The notes beneath the pieces were generated by a model. It had not been told where the DNA came from, did not search any database, and worked only from the letters and a program-made list of their open reading frames with translations. Shown piece after piece: positions 9,573-19,125 of a DNA stretch of 37,962 nt (its first letter is position 1; each line of letters starts with the position of its first letter). The DNA lies in the NCBI GenBank assembly GCA_028704555.1, contig JAQWFD010000040.1, forward strand, positions 1 to 37,962, in the 5' to 3' direction. The translations under genes and the position numbers were made by a program. Source of the stretch: Desulfobacterales bacterium (GTDB taxonomy: Bacteria; Desulfobacterota; Desulfobacteria; Desulfobacterales; JAQWFD01).

Positions 9573-10568
9573 ATGACGAATCAGGACTGGAATGCTCAAC
9601 AACTGCTTCAAACTTCTTCCTCCTACTGGCAGGGGTTTACGCTTCAAGCGGCGGTCAAGCTGGATGTGTTTTCGGCTATCGGAGACGGTGGGCTGAGTGC
9701 CAATGAGATCGCAGATCGCATCCACGTCGATGAACGCGCATTGGCCATGCTGCTCGATGCCCTCTGCGCCATGGCGCTGCTGATCAAAAATGCCGGCCGG
9801 TATTCAAATACCGCCGCGTCGACGACATTTCTGATCCGAAGCGCTTCGAAGTATCTCGGGCATATGCTGATGCACCATCATCATCTGGCCGAATCATGGT
9901 TAAAGCTTGATCAGGCGGTCATATCCGGTGAGCCCGTCAGGGACAGGGCTTCTTTCAGCGATGATCAGTGGCGGGAGAGTTTTCTCATGGGAATGTTCAA
10001 CATGGCAAAGCATACGGCCCCCCCTGTTGCCGAAGCGATCGATCTGGCCGGGTGCAGGCGCCTGCTCGATCTGGGCGGAGGACCAGGCACGTATGCCGTA
10101 TTTTTCTGCCTGAAGAATCCCGGACTGTCAGCGACCGTATTTGATCTTCCCACGACCCGTCCGTTTTCGGAAAGCGTCTTTGACCAGTTTGGACTGGCGG
10201 ATCGAATTTCCTTTTCAGAAGGAAATTACCTGACCGAGGATATAGACGGCAGCTATGATGTTATCTGGATGTCCCATATTTTGCACGGGGAAGGCCCTGA
10301 AGATTGTGAAAAAATTATTCGAAAGGCCGTTGCTGCGCTGCAGCCCGGCGGGAAAATCCTGGTTCATGATTTCATCCTCGATAACACGATGGACGGCCCG
10401 CTGTTTCCTGCCTTGTTTGCGTTGAACATGCTTCTGGGGACCGCTTCCGGCCAGTCATATTCGGAAGGGCAGATTCGGAAGATGCTGGCGCGGGCAGGCG
10501 TAGTGAATATCGAACGAATCGCGATGAGGTTACCGAATGATTCCGGAATCATCACCGGAACTGTTTGA
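9573..10568 (+). CDS. SAM-dependent O-methyltransferase (hydroxyindole/AcsO-like family)
   Basis: A 331-residue class I methyltransferase of the O-methyltransferase 2 family (acetylserotonin/hydroxyneurosporene type). The N-terminal winged-helix dimerisation domain spans about residues 10-90. The SAM motif LLDLGGGPG is at 164-172, followed by DLP (191-193) and the LHGEGPEDC region near 237, where His238 may act at the catalytic site. I chose the ATG at 9573, not an upstream GTG at 9489, because the extra 28 residues would be encoded by the AGATCAG repeat. The substrate is unknown. It follows pit at 80 bp with no obvious metabolic partner. Confidence 0.82.
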   Translation: MTNQDWNAQQLLQTSSSYWQGFTLQAAVKLDVFSAIGDGGLSANEIADRIHVDERALAMLLDALCAMALLIKNAGRYSNTAASTTFLIRSASKYLGHMLMHHHHLAESWLKLDQAVISGEPVRDRASFSDDQWRESFLMGMFNMAKHTAPPVAEAIDLAGCRRLLDLGGGPGTYAVFFCLKNPGLSATVFDLPTTRPFSESVFDQFGLADRISFSEGNYLTEDIDGSYDVIWMSHILHGEGPEDCEKIIRKAVAALQPGGKILVHDFILDNTMDGPLFPALFALNMLLGTASGQSYSEGQIRKMLARAGVVNIERIAMRLPNDSGIITGTV

Positions 10569-10655
10569 ACCGGTGGGCACCCGTGTCGGATATCGGGGGA
10601 CGACGGCATCGCAGCCAGCGGTGGAGGGTGGCGGGCCGTGTTGAGGCGATACCTG

Positions 10656-11306
10656 CTATTTTGTCAGAGAAAAAAAATCTTTCAGCAGATCGATGTATTC
10701 GGAAATGGTGGTTTCGAATTCATCCGTGATGTGGACAAATGAGACACCGATCGTGGCTCTGTTTTTTTTGTGCCGAAAATTTTTGATAATTCCGGAAAGT
10801 GTCTGCTCCCCCCTGTCGCCGATAAATTTAAAATGAAGTTCAATCGGTTGATTTTTTTCAAAGGCCGGGGCGTCGGGGGGTGGGGGCATCATGATAATGC
10901 ACTGACACCCTTTCAGGCTGATATCGTTGATAACCCCTTGATAGACGTGTTCTTCAAACCGGGTCATTACGGGGATCAGACAGGCTGCCCGTTTGACTGA
11001 GCGGATATTCTGATGGATCAGTTTCTCGGGGAATTTCAGAAACATCAGCAATGACGGCTGGGATATGATTTCGATCAACGACGTTGCAAAGGCGACGACC
11101 TCGCCTCTGACCAGATACCGGACGATGATCTTGTTGCCGGGATAGAGTTTGTGCTTGACGTCTTTGAAACGGGATGGGGGGTGGATAATGATAAACTTGC
11201 CGGAGTCAATGCCCACCAGTCTGCTTTGCACGGGAAACGAAATTCCGTCTATGGTGATTTGCAACTCCTTGCCGATATCTAAAGATAGAAGACTGTCTTT
11301 ATCCAT
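10656..11306 (-). CDS. PilZ-domain c-di-GMP-binding protein with YcgR-like N-terminal domain
   Basis: A protein of about 216 residues with a flagellar-brake-like N-terminal beta domain (to about residue 105) and a C-terminal PilZ domain. The PilZ c-di-GMP motifs are RSVKR (RxxxR) and NDISLKG (D/NxSxxG), both intact, so binding is expected. Such proteins modulate motility, surface attachment or exopolysaccharide. A PPPPDAP loop interrupts the barrel. The ATG at 11306 and an in-frame GTG at 11324 are both possible; neither has a clear Shine-Dalgarno. No flagellar or pilus gene is adjacent, so the target is unknown. Confidence 0.82.
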   Translation of the reverse strand: MDKDSLLSLDIGKELQITIDGISFPVQSRLVGIDSGKFIIIHPPSRFKDVKHKLYPGNKIIVRYLVRGEVVAFATSLIEIISQPSLLMFLKFPEKLIHQNIRSVKRAACLIPVMTRFEEHVYQGVINDISLKGCQCIIMMPPPPDAPAFEKNQPIELHFKFIGDRGEQTLSGIIKNFRHKKNRATIGVSFVHITDEFETTISEYIDLLKDFFSLTK

Positions 11307-11594
11307 ACGAATCAATCCACTCACGGACCGTTTGCTTTAAAAAGAAAATAGCAGGCTTTTTTACCGCATGTAATTCAATTGCAGAATTTCTGATCCAATG
11401 CTCATAGCATATTGATATAACTGGTGGCTACCAATGCATGGAATCAGGACGCCTATCGTCGCTTGGCATAACGAAAAATTTGTTTGTCTATACAGGATAT
11501 ACGGGAAAAAAGTCAAACAGCATTTGATTTTCCGGAAAAATAACCGGTTGAGCAGCATCTCGTAAAGAATAAATTGCACCGTCCGTCGAGGCCT

Positions 11595-12782
11595 TCACAG
11601 CTGGATCTGCTTCCACCGGATCAGGTGATACACGATGATTCCAAAGGCAAAGGCGATGGCCATATTCGTGGTGGCGAATCCGATACCGGCGATCAGAAGT
11701 GTTACAAAAAGGTCGGATCGCATTGTTACGTCCCTGATCAGCAGGGCCAGCTCAAGACCTGAAAACAGCAGCAGAATGCCCAATACCGCATTGGGAATAC
11801 ACGACAGAATGCCGATACCGGCCCTGCCAAAGACCAGCGCGATAATCAGAAAAATGGCACCGATCAGGATGCTGGAACCCCCGGTTCGCGCGCCGAACCG
11901 GTAGTGCGCGGCCAGGCCCCCGGCCCCGTGACACATGGGCATTGCCCCGATCAGGCCGGTGACGATATTCATCAGTCCCATGCTCATGGCCAGGGTCCGG
12001 TTGGTTACACGTTGCGTCCGTTCGTCGTTGCCGAACAGGCTTCGACAGGTATCGGCGGTGCCGATCACCGCATTGCCCAGGGTCAGCGGAATCTGGGGGA
12101 TGACCAGAAGTACGAGTGCATGGAGCATATCCATGGGCTGAATGCCGGCAATCGATATAGGGGTTGGACCTATATCAATCCCGGTTGATTTCAGGGCGCC
12201 ATATCCGATGCCGATCGCAGCCCCTGCTGCAATCAGCACCAGGGCTGAGGGAAATCGTCGGTTTGACAGCAGCACCAGAGCCAGAAAAAAACCCAGGATG
12301 CCGAGAAGCGGATTGAGCGGAATTCCGGCTGCACGGATCGCCGACTCGGGATTCTGGACAAGCAGCTGATGATCCAGGATGAACCGGATGCCTTTGGTGA
12401 TGAGAATCAGACCCAGGCCCAGCTGGATGCCACGGATGATGGGCCTGGTAAAAAAACCGGCCAGCCGGTCAATCAGGCCGGAAACGGAAAGAATGATCAG
12501 AATTGCCCCGAACAGAATCCCGGCAGCGGCTATGACCGGCACTGTTATCCGGTCCGGAGAGGCGATGGCAATGGCGGCAGCCACCTTAAGCGGTTGAATC
12601 GGTATGGGAAGCCGGAAATACAGGCCTGTAAAAATATAGGACAGGCCTGTCATCAACAAAACTGGTGTAACGCCCAGGCCGCAGACAACCATCAGGGCCA
12701 CTGAAAGCGGGATGAGTGTCCCCAGATCTCCGAGTGAGCCGGCAAATTCAATTCTGTCAAATCTGTAGGGACCGATTCGCAT
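11595..12782 (-). CDS. MOT1-type molybdate/sulfate transporter family protein
   Basis: A polytopic inner-membrane protein of 395 residues with about eleven hydrophobic segments. It shows the two MOT1 signatures: PIPIQPLK near residue 60 (family P-x-QP-x-K) and PMCHGAGGLAAHYRFG near residue 290. The opening EFAGSLGDLGTLIPL is also typical. MOT1 proteins, related to SulP carriers, transport molybdate in plants and algae; in bacteria the substrate may be molybdate, tungstate or sulfate. No Moco riboswitch or ModE-like palindrome was recognised in the 174 bp upstream. It lies downstream of the CorC-like gene on the same strand. Confidence 0.85.
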   Translation of the reverse strand: MRIGPYRFDRIEFAGSLGDLGTLIPLSVALMVVCGLGVTPVLLMTGLSYIFTGLYFRLPIPIQPLKVAAAIAIASPDRITVPVIAAAGILFGAILIILSVSGLIDRLAGFFTRPIIRGIQLGLGLILITKGIRFILDHQLLVQNPESAIRAAGIPLNPLLGILGFFLALVLLSNRRFPSALVLIAAGAAIGIGYGALKSTGIDIGPTPISIAGIQPMDMLHALVLLVIPQIPLTLGNAVIGTADTCRSLFGNDERTQRVTNRTLAMSMGLMNIVTGLIGAMPMCHGAGGLAAHYRFGARTGGSSILIGAIFLIIALVFGRAGIGILSCIPNAVLGILLLFSGLELALLIRDVTMRSDLFVTLLIAGIGFATTNMAIAFAFGIIVYHLIRWKQIQL

Positions 12783-12956
12783 GGAAAATCCGTAAGTCGC
12801 CTTTCATCATGTTAAAATCGACCTGATCGAGGGCAGACTTGTGTCTGTATAGCGCTTGCCGTCTTCATCTGCGAGTAAATTGCTGCCTGAATTCCGCTAT
12901 GAATACCTTTCCGCAAAACTTATGGGTAAAGACCTGAGGCGAGCCCTCTTTTATTT

Positions 12957-14249
12957 TCAGACTTTTTGTAGACTTTTCGGTTTTATTTTATTCGTGTCAG
13001 GCGTATCCTGCGGTTTTGAGTCTTTGTGCTTGATGGCGTATTTTTTGATTCTGTTACCGTCTTTTTCCAGGATGGTAACGAGATGGTTTCCGATAGGAAT
13101 CACTTCATTTTCTTCGGGTATGCGTCCGATCCGATCAAGGATATAACCGGAAAAGGTGTCGTATTCGTTCGACTCCGGGATATCCATATGAATCCGCTCA
13201 TTGACTTCTTCGATATCTGATTTTCCCAGAACAATCCAATCCTGATTCTTGGTCTTGATAATATGAGACTCCTCCCGGTCGGTTTCGTCAACGATTTCTC
13301 CCACCAGCTCTTCTAAAACATCTTCCAGCGTGACCAGGCCTGCGATTCCGCCGTGTTCATCCACGACAATGGCAATATGATTTTTTCGTTTCTGAAACTG
13401 CTGAAGCAGTTTGTCGAGTTTTTTGTTTTCCGGAATGAAATAGGGCTTGAACATGATCGAGCGGATGTCGATCTGGTCAAAATTCAGATTTTCAGCCGTC
13501 ATATGCCTCAAGAGATCCTTGATATTCAGAATGCCGATCACATTGTCGATTTCGTCGTCGATGATTGGAATTCGGGTAAAACCGGACTGGATGATTTCAT
13601 TGATTCGGAACTTGTCATTTACGTCTATTATGAACATATCCCCTCTGGGAGTCATAATTTCGGACGCGTTGGTGTCGTCAAAATCGAAAATCTTATGGAT
13701 CAGGTCTTTTTCTTCCACCTTGATTTCACCCTCTTCTTCCACCACCTCGACAAATGTCATCAGCTCTTCTTCGGTGAAGGCGGGTGTTTTTTTGATTTTA
13801 CCGGTAAGCATGGGGATGAAATTCAAAAATCGGATGATCGGATAAAACAGGATAGACAGCCAGTAAATGGGGAAAATCGCCATCCGGGCGATCAGGATAT
13901 TGTTCCGGGTGGCGATGGATTTGGGAAACACCTCACCAAACACCAGTATCAATAATGTCATGATGCCGGTTGCCATCCCGACCGCGTAACGAGGAAAAAC
14001 TTCCATGGTCAGGGATGTGGCCAGGGCAGATGCGGCAATATTGACAACATTATTTCCGATCAGGACGGTTGACAGCAGCCTGTGGGGCTCGTCTTTCATT
14101 TTTTTGATGAGTGCATAGGCTCTGCCTTCCTGCTTGGCAATATGTCTTGCTTTGGTTTTACTGATCGAGAAAAAGGCCGTTTCCGAGGAAGAAAAAAAGG
14201 CTGAAAGAACAAGAAGGATGGCTAATAAAATGATTTGACTCGATATCAT
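12957..14249 (-). CDS. CNNM/CorC (HlyC/CorC) family membrane protein with CBS pair
   Basis: A 430-residue inner-membrane protein. Domains in order: DUF21/CNNM transmembrane domain (about 1-180, with the SSSETAFFSIS motif at 20-30 and FGEVFPK at 104-110), a CBS pair (about 195-320, with IMTPRGDM and VDEHGGIAGLVTLEDVLEELVG), and a C-terminal CorC_HlyC FAD-like domain (about 335-410). This full arrangement is associated with Mg2+/Co2+ efflux or Mg homeostasis. A shorter paralogue lies at 34859-35926. Intergenic spacing on both sides suggests it can be transcribed alone. Confidence 0.9.
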   Translation of the reverse strand: MISSQIILLAILLVLSAFFSSSETAFFSISKTKARHIAKQEGRAYALIKKMKDEPHRLLSTVLIGNNVVNIAASALATSLTMEVFPRYAVGMATGIMTLLILVFGEVFPKSIATRNNILIARMAIFPIYWLSILFYPIIRFLNFIPMLTGKIKKTPAFTEEELMTFVEVVEEEGEIKVEEKDLIHKIFDFDDTNASEIMTPRGDMFIIDVNDKFRINEIIQSGFTRIPIIDDEIDNVIGILNIKDLLRHMTAENLNFDQIDIRSIMFKPYFIPENKKLDKLLQQFQKRKNHIAIVVDEHGGIAGLVTLEDVLEELVGEIVDETDREESHIIKTKNQDWIVLGKSDIEEVNERIHMDIPESNEYDTFSGYILDRIGRIPEENEVIPIGNHLVTILEKDGNRIKKYAIKHKDSKPQDTPDTNKIKPKSLQKV

Positions 14250-14447
14250 AAAGTGTTTTCCGGGTTATGTTGAACCGTCATGTCTCCTTATCAATTTGAA
14301 AGTTGAAAATTTATCGTCATTTTTGGGCTGTTCCGTATTCCCGGTTTTTTTCTGTGTACGGGACCAACCGGTATACCGATATCTTATATGATTTTTTCAT
14401 TGGAACTACAAGCGTTGAATAAAAAAACAGGGCTTTTTTTTTATTTT

Positions 14448-14942
14448 TTACCGCGGAGCGTTTTCCCGTGCAAATTCTTCAGGGGTCATTGTCCAGAAAG
14501 GTGTGCCGTCCTGGGTCAGACGGACCTTGAATTCAAAATAATCTCCTTTTTTGACTTTGGATGCCATGAAAATATCTTCCCCGTTGATCTCCGCCCATGC
14601 GCCTTTGATTTTAACCTTGTCCCCCTTTTTGATCCCCATCCGGCCGGGATCGATAAACCACCGGGGGCCAAGGTGAACCGTGATCAATTCGCTGCCGCTG
14701 TCAAGGATAACCAGTGCTACTGCCGGGGACATCCCGGACAGGGGAACTACTTCCCGAATGTCTGAGACAACGCCTTTGAATTCATCACGTTCAACCGGTG
14801 AATACAGCTGATTGTAGGGGCTGTTCGTTTCCCATCCCCCCATGTCCTGTTTTTCCTGAGCCGCGCAAATCCGGGGGATTGCCGTCATGGCGGCAGTCAG
14901 CACCAGAAGGGCGCACAGAGCTGCTTTTAAATGGGTATTCAT
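14448..14942 (-). CDS. secreted OB-fold-like hypothetical protein
   Basis: A protein of about 164 residues with a clear signal peptide (cleavage probably after ICAAQ near residue 29). The mature part reads as a small beta barrel: FKGVVSDIREVVP, LVILDSG, ITVHLGPRWFI, KGDKVKIKGAWAEING and DIFMASKVKKGD, the pattern of periplasmic OB-fold proteins found in many Desulfobacterota, often called DNA-binding protein without proof. The start at 14942 is chosen because AGGAGG sits five bases upstream; an in-frame ATG at 14972 has none. Function is unknown. The gene ends in a TAA within an A-rich stretch. Confidence 0.75.
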   Translation of the reverse strand: MNTHLKAALCALLVLTAAMTAIPRICAAQEKQDMGGWETNSPYNQLYSPVERDEFKGVVSDIREVVPLSGMSPAVALVILDSGSELITVHLGPRWFIDPGRMGIKKGDKVKIKGAWAEINGEDIFMASKVKKGDYFEFKVRLTQDGTPFWTMTPEEFARENAPR

Positions 14943-15050
14943 CCTGTCCTCCTTTTTCGGGTTACAGGGCATGGCCCTGCAGAGCGCGGCTGCCAGGTTT
15001 TCGCATGGATATCGCCCGGGCGCAAAGGCCGCAGAGGGAAAAGGGGATGC

Positions 15051-15242
15051 CTATTTTTTTCTCACATATCTGGGCGCCTCAGTTAAATCATCCATCCACC
15101 AGAGGGCTTTTTCCAGAAGGGCGTCGTTAATATCGCCATAGTCGGTCAGGCTTTTGAAGCTGGTGTCAAAAAGGTGGTCCGGATCAGCATCGATCCAGCA
15201 ACCGGGAAAAATTTCGATTTCATATTCTGTTTTATCGCTCAT
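15051..15242 (-). CDS. small acidic hypothetical protein
   Basis: A 63-residue acidic protein, beginning MSDKTEYEIEIFPGCWIDAD, with many Asp, Glu and Trp residues and no membrane segment. The ATG has AGGAGA eight bases upstream, and the composition is protein-like, so I accept it as real. It does not match a family I know. It is 108 bp upstream of the secreted OB-fold-like gene on the same strand. Confidence 0.6.
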   Translation of the reverse strand: MSDKTEYEIEIFPGCWIDADPDHLFDTSFKSLTDYGDINDALLEKALWWMDDLTEAPRYVRKK

Positions 15243-15420
15243 GCGGTCATCTCCTGAAAAAGAACGTCAAATAATCCTGACGCCATGCATGATGAAAATC
15301 ACTGACGGTTATGGTTTCTGTGCCAATAATCCAAACTCAAATCCTGAAAAGGTCCCGGTGTGCCGTTCAAAATCAATGTATAAGAAAAATATCATATATT
15401 CCAGTCTGATGCCAATTGTT

Positions 15421-17898
15421 TTATCTGCCGGAGTCTGCTCCGGCAGAGGCCGGCCGGCAGAGCATGTCTGACATCTTTTGTAACAATTCTATCATATTAT
15501 ACGGTTTTTGAATAAAATCGCTTGGACCGGATTCCAGCAGTCGACGGGTTTGCTGGTCGATGGATGATCCGCTTGAAAGCAGTATTCCGACATTCGGATT
15601 TATATTCCTGAGCTGCCGGATCACTTCTTGGCAGCTCAAGCCGGGCATGATCATATCCAGTATCACCAGATCGATCTTTTCCGGGTTTCTCCGGTAAATG
15701 GCGATGGCTTCGTCACCGTTGCCGGCGGTAATGACCGTGCGGCCGGATCTTTCGATCATGAGTTTTGTGGTATCCAGAATAAGCTTTTCATCATCAATGA
15801 GCAAAATAGATCCGTTTTTTTGAATCTGAGGGGGGGCAGGCTTGTGCTGTTTCGTACAGGAATTGTCGGATGCCGGCATAAAGATATGAAACGTACTGCC
15901 TTTCCCCTGAACCGAATCGACGGTGATAAATCCGCCGTGGTTTTTGATGATGCCGTATGTAGAGGCCAGCCCCAGTCCGGACCCCCCTCCGATCTGCTTG
16001 GTGGTAAAGAACGGCTCGAAGATCCGGCACCTGACATCTTCCGCCATGCCTATGCCGGTGTCCTGTATGTCGCATTGAACATACCGGCCGGGGGACACAT
16101 CGAATGCCTCGACGTCCCGGCTGGTAAGGTCGATATTTTTTGTTTTGATGGTAACAGATCCTCCGTTGGGCATGGCTTGCCACGCATTGATATAAATATT
16201 GAGAAGGACCTGTTCAAATTGGCTCTGATCGGCTTCAATCATCCGGATATCCGGCTCCGGATTTACATGGATTTTTATTTCCTTGCGGGTTCTGCCGAAC
16301 ATGTCGATGGTGTTTTGTATGATCAGGTTGATATTGAGCAGCCGGATATCATACTTGCCGCCCCTGGCAAAGCCCAGCAGTCGTTTGGTTAGATTGGCGG
16401 CCATCTCGATGCAGTGATTGATTTTTTTTATTTTTTCGTGGAACGGATGCGTCGAATCCATGTCCATTTGAATCAGGGAGATGTTTCCCTGAATGGCCAT
16501 GAGAAGGTTATTGTAGTCGTGCGCTACCCCCCCGGCCAGCGTTCCGATGGCCTTGAGCCGTTGTGCCAGTTCCAGCTCCTGTTCCAGTTTCAGCCGGTGC
16601 TGTTCGGCCTTCAGGCGTTCGGAAATATCGCGGGTGACGATCCGTATTCCCATAAGCCGGTTGCCGCAGTCCGTCAGCGGGCTCATCGACAGATCGAGAA
16701 TCAGAGCCGTCTGGTCGGAACGCCGGACTTTATAATTTGGCAGATAACGGCTTTCCGGTGATTTTAAAATGTCAGAGAGCGCTTGATGCATGTCATCCCG
16801 GCTTTCCGGATCGGTCACATCGCAGATTCGCATCTGCCCGAGTTGTTCCGGGGAATACCCGAGAAGGTTGCACAGGGGATTGCTGAAAAACGTCATCTGA
16901 CCGTTCAGATCGATTTCGATGTAGCCTTCCTCGATATTTTCCAGGATGGCGGCGTATTTTTCACGGCTTTTTATCAGTTCTATTTCGGTCGCTTCTTTTT
17001 CCCTGATTTTCAGCCTCAGTTTTCGATTGGTCTCAGCGAGCTCAACTGTTCTTTGGGTGACGCGTTTTTCGAGGCGGGTGTTGGTTTTCTGAAGGGCTTT
17101 TTCCCGCTGGTGCAGCGTTTTGACCATGGAATTGAACGCAGCTGCCAGAAGTCCGATTTCATCGCGGGTTTCAACGACCACCGGGACCGGCTGAATGCCC
17201 TGTTTGAGGCCCAGCGCCGCTTGGGTCAGGCGATGCAGCGGTGATGTTATCCGCTTTGAAATCACAAACGTTATTACCGAGCCGAAAAGCCAGAATGTCG
17301 AACAGATACCGGTAATGGTGAGCATCAGTAAATTTATTTTTTTTTTCAGAGAGGTCTTGTCCAGGGTGACGCTGGCAAAACCGATGATGGACGTTGCGCA
17401 AATTTTTTGAGTCGCTTGCCGGGCATAGACATGGTCGCTAAAAATGTCGGAGGGGGCGGAGTAGACCGGGGCCCAGAATTGTGCGTTTTGATCGGATTCA
17501 ATGCATGCGGTATATGTGCCGGATGTCAGCCGGTCGACAATGCCGGGGGAAACCATCAGCCCCGGGCCGGTTGATCCGGATGCGGGGATTCCGTCCTGGT
17601 CATCGCAGATCAGCTGGTTTCCTTCCCGGTTGTATATCGCGCATCTGATCACGTCCGGGTGCGTGAGTGTTCCCTGGACCGGCCCGTTCAGCAGCGCCTT
17701 GTTTTCGGAAAACACCCCCATTTTTGAGTTTTTCGCCAGAATCTCGGAAAGCAGGCGGCCGTTATCAAACAGACTGGCCTCCAGGATTCTGGTTTCGTAA
17801 CGGATGAAGAAAAGTGAAAATGCCACGGACATCATCAGAATGAAAAACGTGAAAACAGCAGATATCCTGGATGAAAATGAGACTGACAAGCATTTCAT
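15421..17898 (-). CDS. hybrid sensor histidine kinase (HAMP-PAS-HisKA-HATPase-REC)
   Basis: An 825-residue inner-membrane hybrid kinase. TM1 is at about 12-33, a periplasmic sensing domain spans 34-187, TM2 is at 188-213, then HAMP (214-266), a coiled coil (266-315), PAS (316-430), HisKA with phospho-acceptor His460 in GGVAHDYNN, and HATPase (N box near 567, DTGIGM at 613-618, FEPFFTTK at 627-634, GLGLA at 641-645). A C-terminal receiver domain starts near 696, with Asp748 as phospho-acceptor and Lys798. There is no output domain, so it must act on another regulator or through a relay. It follows the binding-protein gene by 81 bp and is likely co-transcribed with it. Confidence 0.92.
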   Translation of the reverse strand: MKCLSVSFSSRISAVFTFFILMMSVAFSLFFIRYETRILEASLFDNGRLLSEILAKNSKMGVFSENKALLNGPVQGTLTHPDVIRCAIYNREGNQLICDDQDGIPASGSTGPGLMVSPGIVDRLTSGTYTACIESDQNAQFWAPVYSAPSDIFSDHVYARQATQKICATSIIGFASVTLDKTSLKKKINLLMLTITGICSTFWLFGSVITFVISKRITSPLHRLTQAALGLKQGIQPVPVVVETRDEIGLLAAAFNSMVKTLHQREKALQKTNTRLEKRVTQRTVELAETNRKLRLKIREKEATEIELIKSREKYAAILENIEEGYIEIDLNGQMTFFSNPLCNLLGYSPEQLGQMRICDVTDPESRDDMHQALSDILKSPESRYLPNYKVRRSDQTALILDLSMSPLTDCGNRLMGIRIVTRDISERLKAEQHRLKLEQELELAQRLKAIGTLAGGVAHDYNNLLMAIQGNISLIQMDMDSTHPFHEKIKKINHCIEMAANLTKRLLGFARGGKYDIRLLNINLIIQNTIDMFGRTRKEIKIHVNPEPDIRMIEADQSQFEQVLLNIYINAWQAMPNGGSVTIKTKNIDLTSRDVEAFDVSPGRYVQCDIQDTGIGMAEDVRCRIFEPFFTTKQIGGGSGLGLASTYGIIKNHGGFITVDSVQGKGSTFHIFMPASDNSCTKQHKPAPPQIQKNGSILLIDDEKLILDTTKLMIERSGRTVITAGNGDEAIAIYRRNPEKIDLVILDMIMPGLSCQEVIRQLRNINPNVGILLSSGSSIDQQTRRLLESGPSDFIQKPYNMIELLQKMSDMLCRPASAGADSGR

Positions 17899-17979
17899 GT
17901 GGTAGCGGTTCCTGTCTGCAAATGCGGAGACCGGTATCGGTGGCCGGTCACAATCCCCGTGAACGAACCGAACAGGGGG

Positions 17980-18972
17980 TTAAAACGTAAAAGGGCTCGA
18001 AATGACGGACGAATTATTTTCATTATCGGCTATTGCCGTATGTTTCATTACCGGATCGATGGTGACACACAGTTTTTTCGCACTGACCGGATTGATGGAT
18101 ACGATGGCCTTCCGGGGCCTGACGATTTTTTCGACCGGTGCGCCCCGATTGACCGACAGAATTTTTTCGGCGATCTGCCAGGCCTGACGGCCCATATCGA
18201 AGGCCTCCGTGCTGATCGATATGACGGCACCAATGTCAATATGTTTTCGGGAAAACGATATCAGTGGTATCCGGTTTTCCACCGAATACTCCATCAGATA
18301 TTCTATGATCTCCGGAGGCATGATCGTCATGTCCGGAAGCATCCAGAACGCATCGATGCCGGAAGCCATTTTTAATAACGCCTCTGGCATCCGCTTTGCA
18401 TCAGAGACCGATTGGGTTATCAGGCGGATATGGGTTCTGGCTGCGGCGCTGGCGGCCTGCCTTATAAAACCAGGCGGATAAGCCGGACTGTGAATCACTC
18501 CGATATTTTTGATATCCGGCAGGGTCATGGAAAGCAGCTCGACCTGTCTTTGTGCGTCCACCTGCATGCTGATGCCGCAGATGTTTTTCCGGTGACTGCC
18601 GGCGGAAGGTTCGGGAGCCATCAGATATACCACGGGGATATCTGTAATTTCCATGGCCCGGCGCAGGGCATTCTGGCCGATCGCTAATATGAAGCCGGGC
18701 CTTATTCCGCGGATTTTTCCGATGATGTCAACGTCCTCGGATTCGGACAGGATAAAACGCCTGATATCAGCGGTACAGCGGGATTTAAACCCCTCGAGCG
18801 CCTCATCATATGGTTTGACCCTCATACTCTGCAGGCAGACGACCGAAGGGTCGTTCGCAGGAGCCGGAGAGGGATACAGAGCAAGGAAAACAAGGCAAAT
18901 GAGGACCGGTATGAATAGTAAAGGGCGTTTGTTCGCGTACAAAATTATATCCCTTTTGGTTAGATAAATCAT
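17980..18972 (-). CDS. ABC-type substrate-binding protein (PF04392-like)
   Basis: A periplasmic or membrane-tethered binding protein of about 330 residues, with an N-terminal hydrophobic signal (about 17-38). The two-lobed Rossmann fold of the ABC_sub_bind/TrpX family is seen in the order SMRVKPYDEALEGFK, PVVYLMAPEP, NIGVIHSPAYPPGF, GIDAFWMLPDMTIM and ENRIPLISFSRKH. The first gene of a two-gene unit with the hybrid kinase, it may present a ligand to the sensor; no ABC permease or ATPase is nearby. The ATG at 18972 has no Shine-Dalgarno; an in-frame TTG at 18942 has AGGG about nine bases upstream and is an alternative. Confidence 0.82.
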   Translation of the reverse strand: MIYLTKRDIILYANKRPLLFIPVLICLVFLALYPSPAPANDPSVVCLQSMRVKPYDEALEGFKSRCTADIRRFILSESEDVDIIGKIRGIRPGFILAIGQNALRRAMEITDIPVVYLMAPEPSAGSHRKNICGISMQVDAQRQVELLSMTLPDIKNIGVIHSPAYPPGFIRQAASAAARTHIRLITQSVSDAKRMPEALLKMASGIDAFWMLPDMTIMPPEIIEYLMEYSVENRIPLISFSRKHIDIGAVISISTEAFDMGRQAWQIAEKILSVNRGAPVEKIVRPRKAIVSINPVSAKKLCVTIDPVMKHTAIADNENNSSVISSPFTF

Positions 18973-19032
18973 ATAAAAGCTATACCCTTACTTTGACTAA
19001 AATTTTCTGTCAAGGTAGAAGCGTTTAATAGC

Positions 19033-19069
19033 TCAAAAAAGTCATTTTTTTGACAAGATGTGTCAAAAA
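19033..19069. promoter_or_regulatory. palindromic operator candidate before the TonB receptor
   Basis: A perfect 9-bp inverted repeat, TTTTTGACA-AGATG-TGTCAAAAA, spans 19047-19069. It overlaps a second dyad, TCAAAAAA-GTCA-TTTTTTTGA, at 19033-19053. Both lie in the divergent region between the binding-protein gene and the TonB receptor. The half-site TGTCAAAAA recurs, which suggests a dimeric regulator site. The regulator is unknown. Confidence 0.55.
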
Positions 19070-19125
19070 GTTTTGTTCTTACTTTTTTTACAAAAAGTTT
19101 AAATTGTTCGACTGGAGAAGGATTG

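Noticed and set aside
12783..12956. Moco riboswitch or ModE site before the MOT1 gene
   Set aside because: No recognisable riboswitch core or clear ModE-type palindrome could be found by eye.
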